Below are positions 37,465 to 46,399 of a DNA stretch of 64,000 bases, piece by piece. The stretch comes from Clostridiales bacterium. Lineage in GTDB: Bacteria; Bacillota; Clostridia; Saccharofermentanales; Saccharofermentanaceae. Both the position numbers and the translations under genes were made by a program. The notes under the pieces were generated by a model. It saw only the letters and a program-made list of their open reading frames with translations, was not told the DNA's origin and did no database searches. The stretch lies in contig JAGAXM010000040.1 in NCBI GenBank assembly GCA_017940895.1, forward strand, positions 79,711 to 143,710. The letters run 5' to 3'. Position 1 is the stretch's first letter. Each line of letters opens with the position of its first letter.

Positions 37465-38871
37465 ATGAAACGAGTAATGTCATTCCTTCTGAGCCTGATC
37501 CTTACGACAGCATTCTTTTTCCCGAATGTTGTATTAGCCGTAAACGATGATCTTGACGACCCCGAAGACGGTCTCGTTTCCCAGAACGAGGCATATAATG
37601 ACCTTTTGACAGATGCTCCCGCCGATCTTCCGTCGGTTACGGGCACTTCCTACATTCTTTACGATACAGAATCAGATACGATTCTCATGGGCAAGAACAC
37701 CGATGCCCAGATCCAGCCCGCTGCCATCACCAAGCTTATGACGGTCCTTCTGGCGATTGAGAATCTCGACCTTGAGGATACGGTAACAGTAACCCAGCCC
37801 ATGTACATCGGAATCCCCGAGAATTATTACACGCTCGGAGTTACCGAAGGTGAGATCGTAACCGTAAGAGACCTTATCTATGCAGCCCTCCTCGAGTCAG
37901 ACAGCGATGCCTGCCTATGTCTTGCGATCAAGATATCAGGTGCCGAGTCATTGTTCACGGGACTTATGAATACAAGGGCAAGTGAATTGGGATGCACCAA
38001 CACCTTCTTTACGAACTGCTACGGTAATGATGATATGAGCAATCTTTCCACTGCTCACGATATGGCATTGATACTCGATGCATGCACGGATCATCAGGAC
38101 TTTGTCGACATTTCAACCACTTTCCAGCACACAATGCCCGGAACCAACCTTTACAGCGATTCGAGAATTATCTCGAACGCTAACAGATTCATCTCCACAC
38201 AGGAATATTCATACGATTACTATGCGGGAGGTCTTACGGGTTATTCCGAGGGTGTCGGCTACTCTATCGCCGCAGCAGCGAACAAGAACGGTCGTAAACT
38301 CATAGGCATCATTCTCGGTGCTACCGACTCGCTGATGCGCTACTCCGATATGATCGACATGTTCGAAAGCGGTTATTCCTCGTTCTCGACGCTTCCTATC
38401 GATCAGGGCGAGTTCATGCCGCTTTATAACGACACTATAGAACAGATCAATTCCGCTTTGCTCGGGACCGAGCTCGCAGTTATGGAATCCTCTATGGATC
38501 TGTCCCCTTACCTTACAACGACTACCGCACGTATTTCCCTCGGAAGCACCAACACAGTAGATCTGTCTTCGGTTATTATCGACACATCCTCAATGGAGAA
38601 TCAGGACTTCAGGATCCCCGTCCTCAGGGTATTTAACGACGGCAAGACGTATATCGTCGGAGTTCTTAACATCCAGGTCGGACAGAAGGATAATCTCGTA
38701 TCGATCAATCCGGAGAAAAGAACCATATGGTCTGCACTTAAGAAAGCTCTTGTAACCATTATCGTTCTTCTTGTTCTTCTGATAATTCTTGTATACTCCC
38801 TCATTATCTTCAGAAGGAAAGCAAGACGCAGAGCTTCCCGCGAATTCAACAACAAGAATAAGATGCTCTGA
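37465..38871 (+). CDS. D-alanyl-D-alanine carboxypeptidase-like protein (S11 fold) lacking catalytic motifs
   Basis: The 468-residue protein has an N-terminal signal peptide (about 3-25), a penicillin-binding D,D-carboxypeptidase fold (about 55-290), a C-terminal beta region and a membrane helix (about 430-452) with a basic tail. It aligns with DacA/DacF through LYDTESDTILMGKNTDAQIQ and GCTNTFFTNCYG. All three catalytic motifs are altered. SxxK reads AITK (87-90), SxN reads SDS (145-147), and KTG reads LTG (257-259). The reading frame is intact and long, so it looks like a maintained pseudoenzyme rather than a decaying gene. It probably binds or scaffolds peptidoglycan or a partner. Divergent from miaB. 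Confidence 0.85.
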   Translation: MKRVMSFLLSLILTTAFFFPNVVLAVNDDLDDPEDGLVSQNEAYNDLLTDAPADLPSVTGTSYILYDTESDTILMGKNTDAQIQPAAITKLMTVLLAIENLDLEDTVTVTQPMYIGIPENYYTLGVTEGEIVTVRDLIYAALLESDSDACLCLAIKISGAESLFTGLMNTRASELGCTNTFFTNCYGNDDMSNLSTAHDMALILDACTDHQDFVDISTTFQHTMPGTNLYSDSRIISNANRFISTQEYSYDYYAGGLTGYSEGVGYSIAAAANKNGRKLIGIILGATDSLMRYSDMIDMFESGYSSFSTLPIDQGEFMPLYNDTIEQINSALLGTELAVMESSMDLSPYLTTTTARISLGSTNTVDLSSVIIDTSSMENQDFRIPVLRVFNDGKTYIVGVLNIQVGQKDNLVSINPEKRTIWSALKKALVTIIVLLVLLIILVYSLIIFRRKARRRASREFNNKNKML

Positions 38872-38879
38872 TTAACGAA

Positions 38880-40817
38880 TCAGGATTCTTTCACGTAAAC
38901 AAAATCTTCGAGATACAGCGACAGAACTCTGTCATCCGTGTTGCCTTCGATCACCGACATCGGTGAGAATGCGTTAGGTATATCGATAACAAGGTCGCAC
39001 TGATAATCATCACCAACAGTGAAAACGAACCCGAAGCTGTCGTCATCCATCGTAACGGGGCCTTCGTAAACAACATCGCCGTTAACTCTTACGGTTATGT
39101 ACTGCTCCCCGCCGAAAACATTGGCAAGGCCGAATCTTCCCGTATAAGTCCCGGGCAGCATATGAAGGCAAAGGTGCAGCTGTTTGCCGTAAACAAGAGC
39201 GACATCCCCTTCATAACCTACCGAACTTCTTATAAGACTCATATCATTCTGGGTAAGATCGGAGAAATCAAGCGTATCCGTGTCTCTTATCATGTGATAG
39301 CCGTCAGAACTTATATTGACGTAAGTAAATGCCTCACCGTTGATATTTGTGGAAGGAAGCTCTGTGTAATCAACTTCAGAACCGTCGGGAGCGTATATCG
39401 TCCACTCCCCGTCTTCCATAACTTCCGCAGCTTCCGGTGTGATCAGGATCTTACGGAGGTTGCCGTCCTCATCAAAGTAAGGCACCGGATACTTACAGTA
39501 ATATGATTCCTCGGAAAGGGTTCTCGAATAGTAGATACCTACAGGCGGATTATACAGCGTCGGGAAATTGTCGATCACGAATCTTCCTATAAAAGTATGA
39601 TCAAGATAGAGATTATGAGGATACATCAGAGCTACGAATATCAGGACGAAAGCAGTCCATGCACTGCTTATACCAAACACGGGAGCAGCGGCAAATTCCC
39701 TGATATTAAACACATTGAAGAATGCCATGAACGGAAGCATCCATACGTTATATCTCATGATATAAGCCATTCCGCAATTGATATGCAACTCCTGCGAGAC
39801 AATAAACAGCATACAAAGAACAGTAAGAAGACTTAATACCGTAAAAGCGATCTCCTTCTTCTTTATAAGGTTCAGGATAACGATCACGAAGAAAGCCGGA
39901 GCAATCAGAAGTGTATATGCGATCATACCCTGATTGGGATCGAATATATAAGACAGTGCACATATAAGTCTGTTATCGGTCGCAACATCACTGTTCGATA
40001 CTGCAGCGACGGATGCGACCGGGCTGTAGCTTCCGAACAGGATAAATGATCTTACAACGGGGACAAATCCGGGAATGGCAGCCACAAGAACAGGTATAGA
40101 CTGCTTTGCAACAGTACCGATCTTCTTGCCGGAATCTTTATAAGCCACTATAAGGAACTCGATACCGAGGAAAAATGCCGGAACCAGTAACGCGAGATTA
40201 TTCATGGCTGCGATACTCATAAGAAGCATCGCGATAACATACCGTTTGTTGTATCTCATAACGAGACCCGCGGCCACCAAAGAAAACATCAGAACCTCTG
40301 TATGAACCCAGGTGATATAGAACCACGCGGGATTGAGGACCATGAACAACATCAGCATGGTCTTCTTCGACTGTTCCGCCTTAAGTACAAGCTGCACCAT
40401 AAGACAGGCAAGGAACCAAAACAGAAGATTCATATACTGGTATGCCTTGGCAGGATTGATCCCTATGTAATGGAACAGACTTCTTAAGGGCATGCACAAT
40501 ACGGAATACAGCCCGAAATGCTTGGCATAGTAATTACCGTCTGCACCCTCTACGAGAGTAATGTCTTCGCGGTCACGGTAGATGGTATCAAAGATATTAT
40601 TGCCGTAATATGCCTTGGCATCTTCTATATCCTGCTGGGTTACGTCTGTCGATCCGTGATTGACAATTGACACGGGCATCATAAGATATTCGAATCCGTC
40701 ACCCGGAAGCTGATATGCATCATCTCTGGCTATTACTCCAAGTCCGCCGATAGCAAGAATCAGCAGGAGCACCCATGAGATAAACGAAAGAATTACATCT
40801 TTCCTTGTTTCAGCCAT
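38880..40817 (-). CDS. Polytopic membrane protein resembling GT-C glycosyltransferases
   Basis: The 645-residue protein has a first membrane helix at about 10-30 and an acidic outer loop, ARDDAYQLPGDGFEYL (30-45). About ten further helices reach residue 460, and a C-terminal extracellular beta-rich domain follows (about 470-645, with GTYTGRFGLANVFGGEQYIT). This layout is that of GT-C transferases (PMT/ArnT-like), which use lipid-linked sugars, but I see no decisive family motif. It begins 12 bases after leuA and is presumably on the same transcript. The convergent neighbour ends 8 bases away. Confidence 0.65.
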   Translation of the reverse strand: MAETRKDVILSFISWVLLLILAIGGLGVIARDDAYQLPGDGFEYLMMPVSIVNHGSTDVTQQDIEDAKAYYGNNIFDTIYRDREDITLVEGADGNYYAKHFGLYSVLCMPLRSLFHYIGINPAKAYQYMNLLFWFLACLMVQLVLKAEQSKKTMLMLFMVLNPAWFYITWVHTEVLMFSLVAAGLVMRYNKRYVIAMLLMSIAAMNNLALLVPAFFLGIEFLIVAYKDSGKKIGTVAKQSIPVLVAAIPGFVPVVRSFILFGSYSPVASVAAVSNSDVATDNRLICALSYIFDPNQGMIAYTLLIAPAFFVIVILNLIKKKEIAFTVLSLLTVLCMLFIVSQELHINCGMAYIMRYNVWMLPFMAFFNVFNIREFAAAPVFGISSAWTAFVLIFVALMYPHNLYLDHTFIGRFVIDNFPTLYNPPVGIYYSRTLSEESYYCKYPVPYFDEDGNLRKILITPEAAEVMEDGEWTIYAPDGSEVDYTELPSTNINGEAFTYVNISSDGYHMIRDTDTLDFSDLTQNDMSLIRSSVGYEGDVALVYGKQLHLCLHMLPGTYTGRFGLANVFGGEQYITVRVNGDVVYEGPVTMDDDSFGFVFTVGDDYQCDLVIDIPNAFSPMSVIEGNTDDRVLSLYLEDFVYVKES

Positions 40818-40829
40818 TTATTGTCATCC

Positions 40830-42497
40830 TCACTTGATCATTCTGTTATATGCAGACAGAACAGCTCTTACAGAAGACTTGGTAACAGAACTCGATACGC
40901 CTGCACCAAGGAATATCTTACCGTCTTCCGCCCTCTTGATCTCAAGATAAGTAATAGCCGCGGAATCCGTGCCGTTTTCCATCGCATGTTCATTATACAT
41001 ATTAATCGAGAATTTTACTCCCGTATATGTTGAGAACGCATCAACAAAAGCATCAAGAAGACCTTTTCCTTTACCCTTGATGGTAACGGGTTCACCGAGA
41101 TACGTGATCTTTGCTTCGACCTCACTTAACTTATCTCCGAGTGAATGTTCGGAGAATGTCGACAGAGCATAAGGAGTCATGACATTTATGTAGTAGTCAT
41201 CAAACAGATCAAATACCTGCTGAGGCATGAGTTCCTTCGAATTATCATCGGTCTCGTGCTTAACAACAGTCAGGAAATCACGCTGGAACGACTTCGGCAG
41301 AATAATACCGAAGAACTGCTCCATAACATAAGATATGCCGCCTCTTCCCGACTGGCTGTTGATCCTGATGATAGGCTCGTACTCGCGGCCGACATCTGCC
41401 GGATCGACAGGAAGATAAGGAACCGCCCAAATATCGGAGCCTCTTTCCTCCATCTTCTTTTTACCTTTGTTGATAGCATCCTGATGAGAACCCGAGAATG
41501 CGGTAAATACGAGTTTACCTGCCCACGGGTGTCTCGGATCGACTTTCATTCTGGTGCATTCTTCATAGATATCGATACACTCATTTATATTGGAGAAATC
41601 GAGTACGGGATCAACACCCTGCATCATCATATTGATACACAGAGTAATAATATCCACGTTACCCGTTCTCTCGCCGTTTCCGAACAAAGTACCTTCCACA
41701 CGGTCTGCACCGGCCAATATTCCGAGCTCGGAAGCAGCGACTCCCGTACCTCTGTCATTATGCGTATGAACAGACAGATACATAGAGTCTCTCCACTTGG
41801 TTTCATTACAAAAATACTCAACGCTGTCAGCATATACATTCGGCAGCGTATATTCGACTGTCTCGGGCAGATTGATAATGATCTTATTATCAGGTGAAGG
41901 CTGCCATGCATCACACACCGCATCGCATATACGAACGGCAAAGTCCGGCTCTGTCGATGAATATGACTCAGGCGAATACTCGAGAATGAAATTCGTATCA
42001 TACTCGGATTCTGTTTCCGTAATGCATTTTTTAATATACGAAGCGCCGTCTACAGCGAGCTTGAGACATTCTTCCTGTCCGAATTCGAATACGACGTCTC
42101 TTTGGAGTGTGCTGGTCGAATTGTAAAGATGGATGATTACATTTTTCGCGCCGTAAACAGCCTCGATCGTCTTGTCGATGATCTCGGGGCGTGACTGTGT
42201 CAGGACCTGAATGTACACGTCATCAGGGATCAGATTGTTATCGATAAGTTCGCGGCAGAAATTATAGTCAGTGTCCGAAGCTGCGGGAAAACCGATCTCA
42301 ATCTGCTTGAAACCGACTTTAACGAGCAGGTTAAAGAACTTGAGCTTCTGTTCCATTGTCATGGGAACCTCAAGAGCCTGATTACCGTCACGAAGATCGA
42401 CAGAACACCAGACAGGAGCCTTATCGATAACGCGGCCAGGCCACTTACGGTTCTCGAGCCTGATCTCGGGTATCTTCTGATACTTTCTGTAATTCAT
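40830..42497 (-). CDS. leuA: 2-isopropylmalate synthase LeuA
   Basis: LeuA condenses acetyl-CoA with 2-oxoisovalerate, the first step of leucine synthesis. The 555-residue protein is of the longer LeuA2 class: CSVDLRDGNQALEVPMTMEQ near 31-50, LSVHTHNDRGTGVAASELG with the metal His-x-His and FGNGERTGNVD. A C-terminal allosteric domain covers about 430-555. The ATG at 42497 is set by GGAGG at 42507-42511; an extension of 28 codons would run back into the T-box terminator. A leucine T-box controls it. Confidence 0.96.
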   Translation of the reverse strand: MNYRKYQKIPEIRLENRKWPGRVIDKAPVWCSVDLRDGNQALEVPMTMEQKLKFFNLLVKVGFKQIEIGFPAASDTDYNFCRELIDNNLIPDDVYIQVLTQSRPEIIDKTIEAVYGAKNVIIHLYNSTSTLQRDVVFEFGQEECLKLAVDGASYIKKCITETESEYDTNFILEYSPESYSSTEPDFAVRICDAVCDAWQPSPDNKIIINLPETVEYTLPNVYADSVEYFCNETKWRDSMYLSVHTHNDRGTGVAASELGILAGADRVEGTLFGNGERTGNVDIITLCINMMMQGVDPVLDFSNINECIDIYEECTRMKVDPRHPWAGKLVFTAFSGSHQDAINKGKKKMEERGSDIWAVPYLPVDPADVGREYEPIIRINSQSGRGGISYVMEQFFGIILPKSFQRDFLTVVKHETDDNSKELMPQQVFDLFDDYYINVMTPYALSTFSEHSLGDKLSEVEAKITYLGEPVTIKGKGKGLLDAFVDAFSTYTGVKFSINMYNEHAMENGTDSAAITYLEIKRAEDGKIFLGAGVSSSVTKSSVRAVLSAYNRMIK

Positions 42498-42511
42498 TGA
42501 TCCGTACCTCC

Positions 42512-42784
42512 GTAAATAAAAACGACCCTTCATCCTGTTAGAGACGAAGGGTCGTTCGCGGTACCACTCTAATTCATTCACGAAGAATGCACTCTGCGGA
42601 TACAGGAGAATTCCGATATCCTGTCCCTTTAACGCTGGACTTGCGTCCGCCCCTTGGGGTTAACCTTTCAGAACGGCTGCTCCGAAGTGAGTTCCCTGTC
42701 AACTTCACCGCTGCCTCGCACCAAACGGCAGCTCTCTGCAGGTCTCATTGAAGGTACTGGTCTTCATCAACGCTTTTAGTATAT
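42512..42784 (-). promoter_or_regulatory. Leucine T-box riboswitch upstream of leuA
   Basis: On the minus strand the leader contains the T-box core AGAGTGGTACCGCG (42570-42557). A terminator hairpin follows (ACGACCCTTCGTC / GATGAAGGGTCGT then TTTTTATTT, 42556-42514). In Stem I an AGTA motif faces GAACTCACTTC, so the specifier codon is CTC (leucine) followed by the usual purine. Uncharged tRNA-Leu would favour antitermination and leuA expression. The specifier matches the gene product. Confidence 0.93.
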
Positions 42785-42790
42785 GAGTTG

Positions 42791-42819
42791 ATGTTAACAA
42801 ACCACATCACAAAGGTCAA
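42791..42819 (-). promoter_or_regulatory. leuA T-box promoter
   Basis: TTGACC (42819-42814) and TAACAT (42796-42791) are 17 bases apart on the minus strand. The -35 box overlaps the last codons and stop of the upstream GGDEF/EAL gene. Confidence 0.75.
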
Positions 42820-45800
42820 GACGGGTGCAAAACACCTGTATCATCAAATGTAAACATACCGTTTAAGAACGCGAGAGTACTGATATCCTCAGGCGGATTC
42901 CTCATCATAGCAGTCTTCATCACGGAAGATATTGTAGTGTTGATAACAACAGGCTCGCAGGTGCGCTCCATGTTACCCATGAACATCGCATCTCTTCCGT
43001 CAATATTAGAATAAATTACAGAATCAATTATCTTGATATCGGCATTACCGCCCTGTGAGCCGATAGCAGTGCAACGCATGCTTCTGCACATAACATTCAG
43101 ATCACACGCATTCATCCTGATCGTGGAATTACCGTTAAGATTACCTATCGCAACCGTACTTCTTCCCGGAGTAGCTACAGTTACCTTGGCATTATTAAGT
43201 GTAATATTGCCGCCAAGACCGGAGCCCAAACCGACACCCGATACTCCGTTACCATTAATGATCAAAGAACCCTCTAATCCGTCAACGATAATATCTCCGT
43301 GCGTCTTATCGGGACCCGCACCGAGACAGAAGAATTCCATGGCACTGACATTAAGGTTAAGATCTCCGTCCCCTTCGATATGCAAGACTGATCCTTCTTC
43401 TACATAAATTCCCTCGAGCAACCTGTTATTACCCTTACATACCAAAGTAACATCAGAATTGTCCTCGATAGATATCGCAGGGCAGCTTACATCCGAACCG
43501 AACCCGACATTATCAATCGTGATCCTGCCGGTATAACCGTTTGTAACTTTCATAACGATCTTAGTCATGAGTTCAGGAGAACCGGTAATAGCGAAGTCAA
43601 TAAATGTAGATTCGGATTTACCGACATTAATAACCTCAACGCCTTCGTCATTAAGCTTCGGAAGCATTATTCTGCCTTCGCGCCCGGCAACAAATACGGA
43701 ATCCGAACCGGAAGATTCATACTTGGATCTTTCTTCGCGGATCTCTTTCATAATGGCAGGATCGATCGATTCGATAATCTCTGCTGCAGGTCTTGCTGTA
43801 TAGAACCCCTGAATAAGGTCAACACCGAGCATAATAACCGTCTTAAGCTCTTCAGATGTCTCTACTCCCTCTGCAAGTGTGATGATATTGTTATCGTGCG
43901 AGAAGGAGATAATATCCTTAACAAAGTGCTGCTTCTGAGGACTGTTCTGTATCTCGGACAGAAGCATTCGGTCGATCTTAACGTATCTGGGCATATAACG
44001 AAGAAGATTCGTAATATTGGAATAACCCGTACCGTAATCATCAAGAGCCGTATCTACGCCCATCTCGCTGTATATCTTACTTAAGCGGTCGAGCTCTTCA
44101 TCAGTAAGTTCAGACTGCTCGGTAAGCTCGATTACTACCGTTCCGGGAAGCCTCTTGATCCTGTTCTTAAGATCATCAAGATACTCATCGGGAATATGCT
44201 GTCCCGGAATTGAATTGATGAATACTTTCTTACTTCCGTTGAATATATCCGACCTTTGTTCGACTACGTCAATTACGTTAATGAACGTCTCATACTCGAC
44301 ATCCGACAGTCTGTCGGAAAGCGCGGCATAGCGAATAACCGTAGGCGGATCGATATAAGGATTGATATCAACTCTCATGAGTGCTTCATATGCATATATC
44401 TCGCCGTCCCTGGCAGATACGATAGGCTGGAAGTGATAATTAAGCCTGTTGGAATCAAGGATCTCATTAACAACAAGGGATCTTTCCTTCTCTTCCTCGG
44501 TAAGTCCTATCTCCTGCGACTTTGCAACAGCAATCTTGTTACTGTTCTTCTTACTAATAGCAGTATTGATAAGTCTCTCAAGATCCGTCATAGTCTCCGG
44601 GCAGCCGGTCTCAATACCGTAATAGAAGAACAGCTTAGCCTTAACGGAAGGATCGTTATTATATGTATTGACCTTAGCCTTTACTTTATCGTAAGACACG
44701 AGCATCTCCGTCTCGGTAGGCACGGACGAAAGCTTCAAAGCGACGAACTCGCCGTTGCCGAGGCAGGAACTTATGGAATCATTATCCCTGAATACTACTT
44801 CGATCATACTTGCAGCACTGACAAGTGCCTTATCACCGACTGCTCGTCCGAACTGCTCATTAATTACAGACAGATCCTTAACATCAAGAGCCAGAGCACT
44901 GATGTAGCAGCCCTTGTTACGCATCTTACTGACAAGATACGAACCTTCGGAAAGAAAACCCTGATAATTATAAAGACCTGTAAGGTTATCCTTGATAAGC
45001 CCGTCTCTTATCGTCTTATCTCCTGCAACTGTCTCCGAAGATCTTCTTAATACTTCAAAACCGATCATGCATCTTCTGCACCAGGCTCTGAATGTATCAT
45101 CGATACACATCATCGGATCGGTATATGCTATGGATGTAAAGCCGTAGATCCTGTCATCATATGAAAACGGCATGAAATAATAAACACAAGGTTTCTCAAT
45201 ATCTTCATAAAGATCCGGCAGGATCAATTCACGGTTAAAAGGAACATCAAAATTAACATTATCCTTTACACCGCTCGAACCGCATCTTATGACCTGAAGC
45301 ATCTCCTCGGCGAGCGAATCATTCTTCTTAAGCCAGTTCGAATTAATACACAACGAGAAATTCTCGAAAGGCCTGATCTGATAAACATATGAATATATAG
45401 TGTTGATCAATCCGGTAAATGTCGTCTGATTAATGACATCCTCGGTCATATGATTGAAGACCGAATAAATACCTGATTCGGACAACTGTGTATCCCATTC
45501 ATCACGAAGTTTAAACTGAGGAACTATACTTTCTCCGTGACAGCCGCAGGTACATCCGACAAACAACTCGGCGTCTGCGATGAATTCAGACGGTTCGCCG
45601 CCGTCCAACATGCCGATGATATCACCCGCACAGTGTTCGCCGAACTGATACAAAGGTATATCCGCTGAAGTAAGCGGAACAGGCGCATGCTTACCTTCAT
45701 CATTACTGTCATAACCGACTACAGCAATATCTTCAGGAATCTTGTAGCCCTTGGAGACCAATGATTTCGCAAGTCCCAAAGCCATGGCATCGTTGGCACA

Positions 45801-46397
45801 TGCTACAGCCTGCGGAAGCTTAACGCCCTTCTTCGTAAGACGGTCCGCGACGCTCTCGCCGCTTGTATACCAGAAATCGCCGTAGAAAATGCGGTCCTCA
45901 GGTACTTTAAGTCCGTGCTCTTCCATGCAGTCGATAAACGCCTGAAGTCTCTTCTTGGCATGAGGATGCCAGGATTTACCCGTAAGGAATGCAATATCGG
46001 TAAATTTATGTTCTTCTATAAGATGCGAGATGACCTTCTTAATTGGAGTGTAGTTGTCCTGAATCTCATTGGGATATTTCTTGGTATCCCCCTCGACAAA
46101 GAGAACTTTACCCTTATATTCGTCATTAAGACGCTCTTCGATCTTCTCGGAAAGTCCCGGAGTCTGAATAGAGTCAGCCATTACAACAACGGCATCAAAC
46201 TTATTGTAATTGATAATATTGAATATCGAAGCGTCTCCGGTCTCGCGCTGCAGTGAATCCTGATATTTCTGATACATGGCAAAAACGCACACATCAATAT
46301 CGGAAGCCAATGCAACCTTGTTAAAGCCTTGAACGAATAACCGCTGGCAGTATTCTTCAGGTTGTCCGCATAACAACGCGATCCGCCTTCTGCTCAA
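42816..46397 (-). CDS. Multidomain c-di-GMP protein: LacI-like sensor, degenerate GGDEF, EAL, C-terminal beta-helix
   Basis: The 1193-residue protein has no signal peptide or membrane helix. Residues 1-290 are a periplasmic-binding-protein/LacI-like ligand domain without an HTH, ending in a CTCGCHGE cysteine cluster. Residues 300-455 are a GAF-like linker region. Residues 466-625 are a GGDEF domain whose motif reads LGNGEF, so it is probably not a cyclase. Residues 650-880 are an EAL domain with key residues present (EAL 671-673, IELTEQ, DDYGTGYSN, VKIDR, AEGVET), a likely c-di-GMP phosphodiesterase. Residues 905-1193 are Gly/Asn-rich repeats (NITLNNAKVTVATPGRSTVA) like the beta-helix carbohydrate-binding domains of secreted proteins. 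The start is TTG with a weak site, 2 bases after the GH2 stop. Confidence 0.88.
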   Translation of the reverse strand: MSRRRIALLCGQPEEYCQRLFVQGFNKVALASDIDVCVFAMYQKYQDSLQRETGDASIFNIINYNKFDAVVVMADSIQTPGLSEKIEERLNDEYKGKVLFVEGDTKKYPNEIQDNYTPIKKVISHLIEEHKFTDIAFLTGKSWHPHAKKRLQAFIDCMEEHGLKVPEDRIFYGDFWYTSGESVADRLTKKGVKLPQAVACANDAMALGLAKSLVSKGYKIPEDIAVVGYDSNDEGKHAPVPLTSADIPLYQFGEHCAGDIIGMLDGGEPSEFIADAELFVGCTCGCHGESIVPQFKLRDEWDTQLSESGIYSVFNHMTEDVINQTTFTGLINTIYSYVYQIRPFENFSLCINSNWLKKNDSLAEEMLQVIRCGSSGVKDNVNFDVPFNRELILPDLYEDIEKPCVYYFMPFSYDDRIYGFTSIAYTDPMMCIDDTFRAWCRRCMIGFEVLRRSSETVAGDKTIRDGLIKDNLTGLYNYQGFLSEGSYLVSKMRNKGCYISALALDVKDLSVINEQFGRAVGDKALVSAASMIEVVFRDNDSISSCLGNGEFVALKLSSVPTETEMLVSYDKVKAKVNTYNNDPSVKAKLFFYYGIETGCPETMTDLERLINTAISKKNSNKIAVAKSQEIGLTEEEKERSLVVNEILDSNRLNYHFQPIVSARDGEIYAYEALMRVDINPYIDPPTVIRYAALSDRLSDVEYETFINVIDVVEQRSDIFNGSKKVFINSIPGQHIPDEYLDDLKNRIKRLPGTVVIELTEQSELTDEELDRLSKIYSEMGVDTALDDYGTGYSNITNLLRYMPRYVKIDRMLLSEIQNSPQKQHFVKDIISFSHDNNIITLAEGVETSEELKTVIMLGVDLIQGFYTARPAAEIIESIDPAIMKEIREERSKYESSGSDSVFVAGREGRIMLPKLNDEGVEVINVGKSESTFIDFAITGSPELMTKIVMKVTNGYTGRITIDNVGFGSDVSCPAISIEDNSDVTLVCKGNNRLLEGIYVEEGSVLHIEGDGDLNLNVSAMEFFCLGAGPDKTHGDIIVDGLEGSLIINGNGVSGVGLGSGLGGNITLNNAKVTVATPGRSTVAIGNLNGNSTIRMNACDLNVMCRSMRCTAIGSQGGNADIKIIDSVIYSNIDGRDAMFMGNMERTCEPVVINTTISSVMKTAMMRNPPEDISTLAFLNGMFTFDDTGVLHPS

Positions 46398-46399
46398 AA

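Noticed and set aside
44256..45050. Plus-strand open frame of about 264 codons
   Set aside because: It is antisense to the EAL/GGDEF coding region, without start signals or similarity.
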